64,000 bases of DNA from Clostridiales bacterium (lineage in GTDB: Bacteria; Bacillota; Clostridia; Saccharofermentanales; Saccharofermentanaceae): the NCBI GenBank assembly GCA_017509245.1, contig JAFWQC010000045.1:26728-90727 (forward strand), in the 5' to 3' direction. Position 1 is the first letter of the stretch. Every line of letters starts with the position of its first letter. A program made the position numbers and the translations under genes. Under the pieces are notes generated by a model that ran no database searches, was not told the DNA's origin, and saw only the letters and a list, made by a program, of their open reading frames with translations. Shown here in pieces: positions 52,696 to 61,380 of this stretch.

Positions 52696-53084
52696 ACCGG
52701 CACCTCCTCTGATGAAGAGTCATCCGAGGGGCAAGCTCCTGACTGAATCCCAAGAGTCTTGCAAAGCCCCTGATCAATACGTCTCATTACCTGAGGGTCA
52801 TCAATGTGACCAATATAAGGTCCCAGTGAACTCTTGTTAACTGTAGTCAACTGCTCTAAAAGGACCATAGAACTTTCACGAAGACCAAAACGCTTACCAA
52901 GGATTACATGAGCTGACATTTGGGGTTTCTTAAGTTCAGTTGTCAAAGGCGCAATGATTGTAACTGGCGATTGTGCGTTGCTTTGTAACGCTACAGCCGG
53001 TCGAACGCCACCTTGAACATTGCCGTTATTAGTACCAAAGTCGAATATGACTATGTCGCCACGCATTACGGAGTAGTTAATCAT
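52692..53084 (-). CDS. MazF/PemK-like protein without a visible antitoxin
   Basis: The 130-residue protein fits the MazF SH3-like fold: MRGDIVIFDFG, GGVRPAVALQSN (usual RPavvlq), TIIAPLTTELKK and the late RIDQGLCKTLGI helix. MazF proteins cut RNA. An alternative start is the internal Met at 53066. It overlaps the sigma-like gene by 8 bases and the Cys-rich gene by 4. No MazE-like gene is adjacent; in this family some members are regulators rather than toxins. Confidence 0.72.
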   Translation of the reverse strand: MINYSVMRGDIVIFDFGTNNGNVQGGVRPAVALQSNAQSPVTIIAPLTTELKKPQMSAHVILGKRFGLRESSMVLLEQLTTVNKSSLGPYIGHIDDPQVMRRIDQGLCKTLGIQSGACPSDDSSSEEVPV

Positions 53085-53622
53085 AATCAGCCACCCCGCA
53101 TTCTACCAACAAGTTATGGACTGCAAACCGTGCTCTTTGAAGACACTTCCACACTGTAAAGATGTCTGATCCTTCTCTTTCAGCAATCTCCTTAGCCGTG
53201 TATCCACGAACAAACTGATTAAGTCTTGAGCGTTCAAGCTCAGGAAGTTCGCTAATTCCGTCTCTAATTAACGAATAGATATACTTCGACTCGCAGATTC
53301 GGACAGGACTTGAGAATTCATCTATAAGGGATGCCTCCAAATCCTGTGTCATGACTTCATGAAACTTGATGCATCTAATTCTCTCGCGATTGTCATTGGC
53401 ATTACATTCTGAGATAGCATCGTACATTTCCGTCGTGATAATAACGAAAGGCCTGTACTGTTCAAGCTCCTTAGAAAAATGCTTCATGAGCACTTTTTCT
53501 GGCAAGTTCGTTGCTATAGCAAATTTCTCTTCGCCGGTATATGAGGATTCTCCACCATACTCTTTGACGAGATCAATAACCTTGCATTCGTTATCGAATG
53601 CGCCTACTTTTCTTTTTGACAT
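53077..53622 (-). CDS. Sigma-70 region 4-like regulator of the element
   Basis: The ATG at 53622 has an AAAGGAG ribosome site. The 181-residue protein ends in a sigma-r4-like HTH (LPELERSRLNQFVRGYTAKEIAEREGSDIFTVWKCLQRARFAVHNLL); its N-terminal half is unknown. It corresponds in position to the sigma-like regulators of Tn916 and relatives, and is first in the four-gene minus-strand operon that leads towards xis and int. Confidence 0.7.
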   Translation of the reverse strand: MSKRKVGAFDNECKVIDLVKEYGGESSYTGEEKFAIATNLPEKVLMKHFSKELEQYRPFVIITTEMYDAISECNANDNRERIRCIKFHEVMTQDLEASLIDEFSSPVRICESKYIYSLIRDGISELPELERSRLNQFVRGYTAKEIAEREGSDIFTVWKCLQRARFAVHNLLVECGVADYD

Positions 53623-53646
53623 TTTGTAGTCTCCTTTGCTCAAAAA

Positions 53647-53718
53647 GAGTCGGAGAACCACAAAAAAATAATGATGACTTATCACTGTCGCACCTTCCTC
53701 GAGTTTTCCGACTCGGAA
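53647..53718 (-). promoter_or_regulatory. Leader with alternative hairpins before the sigma-like gene
   Basis: GAGTCGGA (53647-53654) is the exact complement of TCCGACTC (53707-53714), and the latter also lies in a local palindrome TTCCGA-C-TCGGAA (53706-53718). The two pairings are mutually exclusive in the leader RNA, which could allow attenuation. Confidence 0.4.
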
Positions 53719-53927
53719 GATGACAACTCACAAGGCTTAGTCGTTATCTTGTTTCCTTGGCATTTACTATTAGCTACCTTATGAAGAATGAGAAATATGC
53801 GCGCGCTCATTCAGCTAATATAAAGAGGCCTGTTACAGTCAGAGTTGTTTACTTCTTAACTGGACTCTGGCACATGAACTCTGTCAAACTGATTGACTGG
53901 TTCATGCAATCTCATATTATTGGGTTG

Positions 53928-53960
53928 GGATTGTACGCGGATTGTATGTGGATTGTATGT
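53928..53960 (+). promoter_or_regulatory. Three tandem 11-bp repeats upstream of the cargo operon
   Basis: GGATTGTACGC, GGATTGTATGT and GGATTGTATGT follow each other without gaps (starts 53928, 53939, 53950). An 11-bp period places them on one DNA face, as in PhoB/OmpR boxes. They end about 50 bp before the -10 of the cargo operon, whose first gene encodes a PhoB-type winged helix. The rest of the 451-bp gap between 53622 and 54074 holds no gene. Confidence 0.65.
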
Positions 53961-54010
53961 CGCTTCTATCTGGGTTTTATGTGAATCGTATCGGTTTATC
54001 AGTATGAAAT

Positions 54011-54019
54011 TGGTATAAT
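54011..54019 (+). promoter_or_regulatory. Extended -10 promoter of the cargo operon
   Basis: TGGTATAAT is a perfect extended -10. The start codon follows about 55 bases later. No clear -35 is seen, which fits activation from the 11-bp repeats upstream. Confidence 0.65.
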
Positions 54020-54073
54020 CAAATGAGAAAGCAGAGATGGTAAATTTGACTGAATATCAAATTGGAGATGTAT

Positions 54074-56293
54074 ATGCGACGCGCAAATTTGACGGATAAA
54101 ATCATATTTGATGCAGATGCCCAAACGATAAAAAGCGATGGCAAAGAAATACACGTATTCAAGAAAGATGTACTTGTGTATAAGTTGCTTTGTTTATTTT
54201 GTGAAAATCCTAGCATGGTTTTATCAAAAAATACTATTTGTATGTCTGTTAATGGGAATGAAGAGACCGAAGGCGATACCAGAGTAGTAGACCTAGTATG
54301 TAGATTGAGAAAGATAATACCCAAGTCTTTAATACAATGGCGAGGAAATGGATACATTTATCTGGGTAAAGGTTTTACAGAGACTGAACTCGAAGAATCC
54401 CCGAAAACTAGTCCTAAGACTCCTGTGAGAAGCGCTGATGATATTCTTTCCAAATCAGCAAGTGAATTAGATACGCCCGAAAACCTCAAAAGAATTAACG
54501 ATGCAAAGCTATGGTTAAATAATGATTATTTAAAAAAGAATCATCAGTTCTATTTTGAAGATTTATCAGAAATGTTCCAAAAGAGGAAATCGGCATTTTA
54601 TGATAATCGTCACAAGATAGATGATTTTTTTGTTCTGCCTACAATATCAAGAGATAGTGATGTCGAAAACATTCACATCAAATTGACAGACTCAGATTTA
54701 ACAGTAGGTAAAATCATTGAAAATTCTGTGGACAATTGTGTAATTATTACTGGACCTGTTGGAAGTGGAAAAACTGCTTTGATGAGCTATTTGCTTATGG
54801 AATTAATTAATAACCATGAAGCGTATCGTGAATATTTCCCGATAGTTTATCCTATTAATGAATACGATTTTACAAAAGACTTTGACGAGAACATATCCGC
54901 GTGGCTATATAAATCCGGAGTAAGAGATGATGAAGCAGAAGAGATACCTTTTACAGAGAACTGTGTATATTTTATTGATAATATAGACAGACTTAGCCCT
55001 GATGATAGCGAAGCTTTTATTAGTTCGATTAATGAATTTGTCAGTGTGGTTGCCAAGGAATCTGTTTTCATTTTGTTTTCTCGACCATTCAGTGACTTTG
55101 AAGAATACGAACGCTTTGAGACATTTAGAATCGAGCCATTAAATGAAGAAAAAGCAAATGCTCTTATAAGCAAATTACTAAAGAGTCATCAGGATAGAAT
55201 TGATGAGTCTAAGACCGTCATTAGCTCACTTCCTGCTTTTTGCAAAACTAATCCCTATATTCTTTCATTTTTGTTGAGATTAATTATTGAGAAAAGGCTA
55301 CCTGTTACTTTTGCAGAGCGCATTGAAGTTGTGATCAATAGTCTTATTGTTGGACCAGATAAGAAAGAGTTGAACCTCTGTTCCGGTGTGTCTCAGGATT
55401 ATTTTATTAGTTTTATCCAAGGTGTGTGTGAACATCTTGCTCTGGTTTCTAATGGTTTTATATCAGAAGCAACCTTGAAAAATGCTGTTGAATTTGCCAA
55501 TACCAAAAGAAGGCCAACGAAACGTTTATTAAAATGGATTTCCTTCGACGAATTCACTTTTGATATGACTAGAAGAACTGGCTTGATGATCAGGTCTGCA
55601 GGTGAGTATTCTTTTATTGATAAGACAATAGTTCTATGGGGATGCGCTCGTAGTGTACTACAGCAGAAGTCTCTTTATGATTTGTTTTACAAAGAGTATC
55701 CTGGCAAGTTGGATAGAATCCCAGAAGTTTTTGATTACATAGAACAGTTTAATCACGATAAAGTTGTATATGATCTGTTCTATGGCGTTCTATATGATAC
55801 GTTTGGTTCAAGATGTGACAAACCTTATGAAAAATATATCCAAGCATTTCATGACACGTTATTCTACTATGTTGGTGAGTTTCCACAAGTAGAATCCTTA
55901 AATGGAGCGAGTGATATAGTTAAGCGAGGTATCATTAAAGAGGCAGGGTGCTTGCCCGATTTAGGAAATATTTTATTTCCTGTATATAGTGACACAGATA
56001 GAATAGATTATTATCTAATTGATGATGAAGAAGCTTTGCGTATGGGCATACCAAGAATCGCTTGCCGGGCAGATATAAGCAATGAGTATTTTTCTAATCA
56101 TCCTGAGTTAGCGGTAGTAGGTAAAAAGTATAGTCTTTCTTTTTCCGATCTTGTTTTATGTGCAGAATTAAGAGGGGAATTAAACAAACAACAAAGGGAA
56201 CAATATAATTATTTAACAAATCAATCGTTACCGATGTATCGAGAGTTTATGGCTGTTATGGATTTTTATGAAAGCCTCTTGAATAGTCCATAA
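54074..56293 (+). CDS. PhoB-type winged helix fused to a NACHT/STAND-like NTPase
   Basis: The ATG at 54074 follows GGAGA by 5 bases (739 residues). Residues 1-97 form an OmpR/PhoB winged helix: a region like LVYKLLCLFCENPSMVLSKNTI, then DTRVVDLVCRLRKIIP and WRGNGYIYLG. The linker includes a Pro/Ser stretch. The NTPase has Walker A GPVGSGKT (227-234), Walker B VYFIDNIDRL (about 298-307) and sensor FILFSRP, followed by a winged-helix-like and long helical C-terminal region. This resembles NACHT/STAND signalling ATPases with a DNA-binding N-terminal domain in place of a usual toxic effector. The gene is first in the plus-strand cargo. Confidence 0.75.
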   Translation: MRRANLTDKIIFDADAQTIKSDGKEIHVFKKDVLVYKLLCLFCENPSMVLSKNTICMSVNGNEETEGDTRVVDLVCRLRKIIPKSLIQWRGNGYIYLGKGFTETELEESPKTSPKTPVRSADDILSKSASELDTPENLKRINDAKLWLNNDYLKKNHQFYFEDLSEMFQKRKSAFYDNRHKIDDFFVLPTISRDSDVENIHIKLTDSDLTVGKIIENSVDNCVIITGPVGSGKTALMSYLLMELINNHEAYREYFPIVYPINEYDFTKDFDENISAWLYKSGVRDDEAEEIPFTENCVYFIDNIDRLSPDDSEAFISSINEFVSVVAKESVFILFSRPFSDFEEYERFETFRIEPLNEEKANALISKLLKSHQDRIDESKTVISSLPAFCKTNPYILSFLLRLIIEKRLPVTFAERIEVVINSLIVGPDKKELNLCSGVSQDYFISFIQGVCEHLALVSNGFISEATLKNAVEFANTKRRPTKRLLKWISFDEFTFDMTRRTGLMIRSAGEYSFIDKTIVLWGCARSVLQQKSLYDLFYKEYPGKLDRIPEVFDYIEQFNHDKVVYDLFYGVLYDTFGSRCDKPYEKYIQAFHDTLFYYVGEFPQVESLNGASDIVKRGIIKEAGCLPDLGNILFPVYSDTDRIDYYLIDDEEALRMGIPRIACRADISNEYFSNHPELAVVGKKYSLSFSDLVLCAELRGELNKQQREQYNYLTNQSLPMYREFMAVMDFYESLLNSP

Positions 56294-56328
56294 CGAGTAT
56301 TCTTTTCTGTAGCAATGACGTATTGAGT

Positions 56329-58473
56329 ATGACTAAGTTGAGAAAAGGCACAATTTCATTATTTGATGCAAATCCCGAACTGTGTAAGGAATGGGATTAT
56401 GATAAGAATGTTCCATTATCTCCAGAAACTATAGGAAAATCATCTAATAAACTTGTTTGGTGGAAGTGTTCTAAAGGTCATGAATGGAAAGCATCAGTAG
56501 GAAATCGCACTAATAAAAACTTTAGTTCGAATTGTCCGTATTGTTCTAATCGAAAAATATTACCAGGATACAATGACTTGGCCACCATTAATCCCGAACT
56601 AGCTAATGAATGGAGCAGTAAAAACAAAGTTTTACCTACTACGGTTTCTGTCGGCTCTCAAAAGAAATACTGGTGGGTAGGTTCTTGTGGTCATGAGTGG
56701 CAAGCTACTCCTTACCATCGAAATAAGTTTGGAAGTCAGTGCCCAATATGTGTCAATCAACAAGTGTTGAAGGGCACAAATGATCTAGCGAGTCAAAATC
56801 CATCGTTAGCGGCAGAGTGGAATTATGAAAAAAACGCTGGGCTAACAAATGGACGTGGAGAAGATATTAGCACTCCTGACAATATTGCTGTAGGTTCACA
56901 TCAAAACGTATGGTGGAAGTGTTTAGCTTGTGGAAACGAATGGCAGGCAACTGTTTTTAGAAGAAATGAAGGTAGTGGTTGCCCATATTGTAATGGACAG
57001 ATAGCTGTTAGCGGAAAAACAGACTTGCTAACTACCAATCCTGAATTGGCCAAAGAATGGGACAACGAGAAAAACAAAGGTCTAAAGAATGGGTTAGGAC
57101 TTGATATAAGTACGCCTGATAGAGTGAAGGAACTGTCAGGTCAGGCTGTATGGTGGAAATGCGAAAAGGGGCATAGTTGGAAAGCCAAAATTAGTGATAG
57201 AGCTAAGGGCGGATGTCCTTATTGTTCTGGAAACCGTGTTTTGGAGGGCTTCAATGATTTAGCTACTGTTAATCCTGAATTAGCAAAAGAATGGGATTAT
57301 GAAAAGAACAAAGAATTAAAACCCAATATGGTGACTCTGTATTCAGGAACCAAAGTGTGGTGGAAGTGCATGTATGGACATAGTTGGCAGTCTACTGTTG
57401 CCAATAGATCCTATGGAAATGGTTGTCCGGTTTGTTCTCACAGTGGATCATCACTTCCCGAACAGACAATAGCATACTACCTAAAACAAGTATGTGTAGT
57501 TCAACAAAGACAAAAGATAAATGGAAAAGAAGTAGATATATATTTGCCTCAATACAAAATTGGAATTGAGTATGATGGCTGGTACTATCATAAAGACAAA
57601 GCAGAAAGAGATGATTGTAAAACTCGAAAACTAATATCTGATGGTATCTGCGTAGTCCATATTGTTGAGAATATGAGAAAAACACAATACTGTGGAGAGA
57701 TTCAAGCGACTAATACTAATAGTATTCGTATTGTTTATAAAGTTGACGATATGGGTTCCAATTATGAAAATGCATTAAGAGTCTTATGTAATTGGTTAGC
57801 AGAGCGTACTGGTAATGCGGGATTCGTTCATGTTGATATAAATGTCCAAAGGGATTTGCTTGAAGTTAGAAAACAAATAGACTTAAACCGTAAAGCTAAT
57901 AGCATTGCCGCTAAATGCCCCGAATTAGTTGAAGAGTGGGATTACGAAAAGAATTATCCGCTTACTCCTGAAATGGTTTCATATGGAAATCGAATTAAAG
58001 TTTATTGGAAAGGTAAATGTGGACATTCATGGAAAACTTCTGTGGACAGTAGAAATAGAGGAAGAGGATGCCCTATTTGTTGCGGTAAAACGATTATACA
58101 AGGATATAATGATTTAGACACTGCTAATCCCGAATTAGTAAAAGAATGGGATTATGAGAAAAACTATCCCCTTACGCCTCAGAATTTATCTAAAGCTAGC
58201 GGGAAAAAAGTATGGTGGCGGTGTTCAGTGTGTGGATATGAATATCAAATGACTGTAAATGATAGAAATAATAGGCATGGATGTTCCAAGTGTGGTAACA
58301 GGACTAAAGGTAATAAGCAAAAGAAAAAGGTTGTAAATATTGATACCAAAGAGGTTTTTGATTCTGTTAAAGAGGCAAGCAAGTCGGTGGGATTAACACC
58401 TGCAGCAATAGGTAATTGTTGCGCGGGTATTCGCAAGACTGCTGGTGGATTTCACTGGGAATATCTGAAATAA
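56329..58473 (+). CDS. Zinc-ribbon array protein with embedded PD-(D/E)XK-like nuclease
   Basis: The ATG at 56329 gives 714 residues. Seven DUF4379-type zinc ribbons follow the pattern NPELxxEWxxxKN...WWKCxxGHxWxxxxxxR...CPxC; five precede and two follow the nuclease. Between them, at about 370-460, is a DUF559/Vsr-like domain: SLPEQTIAYYLK, EVDIYLPQYKIGIEYDGWYYHK and DDCKTRKLISDGICVVHI. The C-terminal 45 residues (VVNIDTKEVFDSVKEASKSVG...AIGNCCAG) match a NUMOD1-like DNA-binding module of homing endonucleases. It is a likely DNA endonuclease with modular recognition. It lies 35 bases after the NTPase gene, so the two are probably co-transcribed. Confidence 0.78.
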   Translation: MTKLRKGTISLFDANPELCKEWDYDKNVPLSPETIGKSSNKLVWWKCSKGHEWKASVGNRTNKNFSSNCPYCSNRKILPGYNDLATINPELANEWSSKNKVLPTTVSVGSQKKYWWVGSCGHEWQATPYHRNKFGSQCPICVNQQVLKGTNDLASQNPSLAAEWNYEKNAGLTNGRGEDISTPDNIAVGSHQNVWWKCLACGNEWQATVFRRNEGSGCPYCNGQIAVSGKTDLLTTNPELAKEWDNEKNKGLKNGLGLDISTPDRVKELSGQAVWWKCEKGHSWKAKISDRAKGGCPYCSGNRVLEGFNDLATVNPELAKEWDYEKNKELKPNMVTLYSGTKVWWKCMYGHSWQSTVANRSYGNGCPVCSHSGSSLPEQTIAYYLKQVCVVQQRQKINGKEVDIYLPQYKIGIEYDGWYYHKDKAERDDCKTRKLISDGICVVHIVENMRKTQYCGEIQATNTNSIRIVYKVDDMGSNYENALRVLCNWLAERTGNAGFVHVDINVQRDLLEVRKQIDLNRKANSIAAKCPELVEEWDYEKNYPLTPEMVSYGNRIKVYWKGKCGHSWKTSVDSRNRGRGCPICCGKTIIQGYNDLDTANPELVKEWDYEKNYPLTPQNLSKASGKKVWWRCSVCGYEYQMTVNDRNNRHGCSKCGNRTKGNKQKKKVVNIDTKEVFDSVKEASKSVGLTPAAIGNCCAGIRKTAGGFHWEYLK

Positions 58474-58527
58474 AAGATCGTATTACTGGTATGTTTTTTA
58501 GTGATTTATTCTTTGTGAGGCTTTTTG

Positions 58528-58533
58528 TATAAT
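58528..58533 (+). promoter_or_regulatory. -10 element before the DUF5677-like gene
   Basis: A perfect TATAAT, 48 bases before the start codon of the gene at 58581, suggests that the last two cargo genes have their own promoter. The -35 is weak (TTTATT, 17 bases upstream). Confidence 0.5.
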
Positions 58534-58580
58534 CGAAAGTAATCGGTTAATACACGAAGCACACTCTTTAGGGAGTTAAT

Positions 58581-60053
58581 ATGATGGAGCATACTAAACT
58601 TTCTTCATATAAATTTATAAAAGGAAAATTCATCTCGCAATGGAATGAATTTATTAGTCCTGTTGATGATAACAAATCCTGGGATTATGGCAGATTACCT
58701 GAGTATATCTGGATTGCGCTGATATTTTACAAATATGGCAGACAAGAAGGTTTTAAAAAGTTAAGTGCCATTCTACATTCATTAAAAGATAATACATCAT
58801 TGACTCATATCAGAATGTCTGATTTTTTGCTTGCTAGTGAAGCAGAGAAAGAAATAGTATTTTCAACGTTGCTTGATAATACTGAGTTAGAATGTCTTGC
58901 ACCACTAACAGTTGTTATATCAGGTGAAATAGATTCAATGTTTGCTTTGAAGTTCTCTAGCAGCATGTTGATTGAGGACCGAGTAAAAATATTACAGGAA
59001 TGCATGAAAAGAGTTAGTGACCAACACTCGAACGAAGCTACGGATATTCGTTATATTGTTCTGGTTTACAGCATTATTTGTGGGAAAATACACATGCTAA
59101 AAGAACAAGGTGACTTATTGTATAAGTATCAACTCGTGGATCATTCGTCAGAAGAGATGAGAATGATAAGACCGCTAGTTCGTTCATGCGAATTGATGGT
59201 ATTGACGATGGAAAAAGCCAATGACGATTATTTGAATCTGTTCTGGAGTACTATTAGTGAATTAACGGAGTGTGAATTGTTTTTTATGAGTTCAGATAGA
59301 GAAAAAGCAGATACAAAAAAATACTATGACATAGTAAAAGACATCTTTTACTATTTTCAGCAGTTATATGAGTCATGCAACCCTTTAGAAAAAAAGATGA
59401 AGGTACTTCTTGGTATTGCGACATACTCTTTTAAACGTTTTGAGGAGGCTGAAAAGCATAGCCTTTATAACACGATATCTGGAAGATCAATTATTAGAAA
59501 CATAATTGAAAACTATATCATGATGAAGTATATGGTTAAGCTTGAAGCGGAAAAACCTTCAATATGGGATGAATTTGAATCATATGGCCTAGGGCAATAT
59601 AAGTTAGTGCTAGCAAGACACCGAGAGAGCGATAACAAACGCGGATCGCATGTGAACACTCATATAATAGAGGCAATAGTTAATGAGTATACATTTGAAG
59701 AATTCCAAGATATGGACACAAGGTATTTTATGAATGATGCGATAAGGGACAAAGCTATCAAGGTTAATGAGAAAGATTTATATGGGCTATATTATGATTA
59801 TGACTCAGCTTTTGAACACGGTTTGTGGGGGGCAATCAGAGAAAGTGTGTTGCTAAAGTGTGATAATCCTGCGCATCAGTATCATTGTGTTCCCAACGTT
59901 CATGATGAAGTATCGTTAAATAGCATTTTCCCCGACTGCGTTTATGTGCTTAATAGAACAATTCACTTTTTAGATTCGTTATATGGTGTTCCCGAATCAA
60001 AGATTGGAGAAATAGATAACTATGAGAAATCTATTGCTGGAGAATCAAATTAA
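58581..60053 (+). CDS. DUF5677-like helical protein of unknown function
   Basis: The 490-residue protein is rich in helices and lacks a signal peptide or membrane segments. The region GRSIIRNIIENYIMMKYMV (about 302-320) and the later DYDSAFEHGLWGAIRESVLLKC (about 403-424) resemble the Arg/Glu helix and Ser/His motif of DUF5677 proteins; this match is from memory and tentative. A GGGAG ribosome site precedes the ATG. It overlaps the next gene by 32 bases, so the two form a tightly coupled pair. Confidence 0.6.
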   Translation: MMEHTKLSSYKFIKGKFISQWNEFISPVDDNKSWDYGRLPEYIWIALIFYKYGRQEGFKKLSAILHSLKDNTSLTHIRMSDFLLASEAEKEIVFSTLLDNTELECLAPLTVVISGEIDSMFALKFSSSMLIEDRVKILQECMKRVSDQHSNEATDIRYIVLVYSIICGKIHMLKEQGDLLYKYQLVDHSSEEMRMIRPLVRSCELMVLTMEKANDDYLNLFWSTISELTECELFFMSSDREKADTKKYYDIVKDIFYYFQQLYESCNPLEKKMKVLLGIATYSFKRFEEAEKHSLYNTISGRSIIRNIIENYIMMKYMVKLEAEKPSIWDEFESYGLGQYKLVLARHRESDNKRGSHVNTHIIEAIVNEYTFEEFQDMDTRYFMNDAIRDKAIKVNEKDLYGLYYDYDSAFEHGLWGAIRESVLLKCDNPAHQYHCVPNVHDEVSLNSIFPDCVYVLNRTIHFLDSLYGVPESKIGEIDNYEKSIAGESN

Positions 60054-61080
60054 GGAAATACAGTCGCAATACTTGGTTTTACTAAAACGCTTAAAACCAA
60101 TGATAGAAGATGAAAAATATGTAGCAATAGCGCTAGATTCTATTTCCCTGTTTTGGCGTAAAAGAAAACAGGTAATAGCTGTTTATTTGCAATATATTGC
60201 GAAAGAGCACAATGCAGTATTTTATACTGCAGCAACATATTTCGACGTGAAAAACGGTGAACAATATTCGTTTATGCTGATGGGCGATCTTCACATATTC
60301 GACGATCCTCTTGGTAGATACTGTGAAATATGTCATCAAAATAGCGAAGCCCCGAAAGCGATTTTTGACAAAATTTCTGTTTGTGCCAATGATAATATCG
60401 ATTTGCTGGAAAAGTGTGAAGGGTTAGTGATTGTGCTTCCTCTACGGAGCCTAGGTTCTTCAGCCGAAGAAACAGAGTTAAATAAAGTAGGAGAGAAGGC
60501 TTTTATTGAATATTTTGATGGGATACCTGATTTAAATACATATTTTGAATTATGTAAGACTGCTGATGATGTTTCTAAATGTTTTAAAGATAAATATAGG
60601 AATACTGTTCGTTTGTTTGAGGATGACATAATAACAGATGACTTTAGAGCGAGAGTAGATAGAGCTGTTGATATTCAAAAATCTCTTTTAGGAGAAGGTT
60701 ATTCATTTGGGGAATATTTCTATTCTTCCCTTTTTGGACCGCTGCGACAAGCAATTGATATTCTTTGTATAGTTTCTGCTTACAACTTAATACCATTAAT
60801 CAGATATCCCGTAGCATTGCATAATGCATATTTGCTTTTGCTGAATTTCTTTGGTGATGAACTTGCAGATGTGAAAACCAGATTATTAATGTTTAATGCC
60901 TTATACCAGATGTTCGATCCTGCACAATATGCTAACGAATCCTTGAGTGTGTTTTATAAAAAAGTGAAGAATTTTTCGTTTGAATCGAAGGCACTTTCTT
61001 GCTATCAAGAAGACAATCCGAAACAGACATTGGAAAGTTTACATACTCTTTTAGAGGATTTTAATGATTATAAAGAATGA
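60022..61080 (+). CDS. Unknown protein paired with the DUF5677-like gene
   Basis: I do not recognise this 352-residue family. The middle holds a CEICHQNSEAPKAIF segment and a hydrophobic strand EGLVIVLPLRSLG. The C-terminal 150 residues are helical and fairly hydrophobic (FGPLRQAIDILCIVSAYNLIPLIRYP), perhaps peripheral to a membrane. The 32-base overlap with the upstream gene implies coupled translation and a complex. AT-rich codon use matches the other cargo genes. Confidence 0.6.
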   Translation: MRNLLLENQIKEIQSQYLVLLKRLKPMIEDEKYVAIALDSISLFWRKRKQVIAVYLQYIAKEHNAVFYTAATYFDVKNGEQYSFMLMGDLHIFDDPLGRYCEICHQNSEAPKAIFDKISVCANDNIDLLEKCEGLVIVLPLRSLGSSAEETELNKVGEKAFIEYFDGIPDLNTYFELCKTADDVSKCFKDKYRNTVRLFEDDIITDDFRARVDRAVDIQKSLLGEGYSFGEYFYSSLFGPLRQAIDILCIVSAYNLIPLIRYPVALHNAYLLLLNFFGDELADVKTRLLMFNALYQMFDPAQYANESLSVFYKKVKNFSFESKALSCYQEDNPKQTLESLHTLLEDFNDYKE

Positions 61081-61380
61081 TTGTTAACAGCAAAAACGAA
61101 GAATATATAAGAGTAATCTTAGTTTTTGAGATACAGGATTTTTGATGATGAAGCAAGCACATTGATTGCTCTATAGTTCTTGTCGTCACATCATCACAGT
61201 CATCACGCAAAACCGTATATAAAACGGGATATTATCATAATAATGTTGTATCGGGCTTCGGCATATATCATTTATGTAAAAAAATTGTTCAGAAGCGTCG
61301 GTATAAAGCCGGTATAAAATACCCTTTGAATGCCTCGAAAACCATTGATTTCAGTGCATCTGCCATTTAGCTATGTGGAG
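61081..61380. other. Right end of the element, non-coding
   Basis: No gene is seen in these 300 bp. The stretch has a CCGTATATAAAACGG inverted repeat (61210-61224) and a repeated GGTATAAA (61302, 61313). It ends where the integrase-end repeat restarts. The repeats may be recombinase or excisionase arm sites. Confidence 0.4.

Larger units (their letters stand above)
50731..61380. mobile_element. 10,650-bp integrated element inserted at the LMW-PTP gene
   Basis: The left end is the repeat beginning inside the phosphatase gene; the right end is where that repeat begins again at 61381. Inside are integrase, excisionase, a Cys-rich protein, a MazF-like protein and a sigma-like regulator (minus strand), then four cargo genes (plus strand). 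The cargo is AT-rich. There is no relaxase, FtsK-like or mating gene, so it is a non-conjugative integrative element that would need help to move. Its borders are inferred from the repeat, so the exact crossover base is not fixed. Confidence 0.82.

Noticed and set aside
52692..53084. Complete MazEF toxin-antitoxin pair
   Set aside because: The upstream gene encodes a 181-residue sigma-like protein, not a MazE/AbrB antitoxin, so I only call a MazF-like protein.
53757..53984. 75-codon plus-strand frame between the sigma-like gene and the cargo
   Set aside because: Starts with TTG, overlaps the 11-bp repeats and lacks a ribosome site.
50731..61380. Conjugative transposon or prophage
   Set aside because: There are no relaxase, mating-pore, capsid, terminase or replication genes; only the recombination module and cargo are present.
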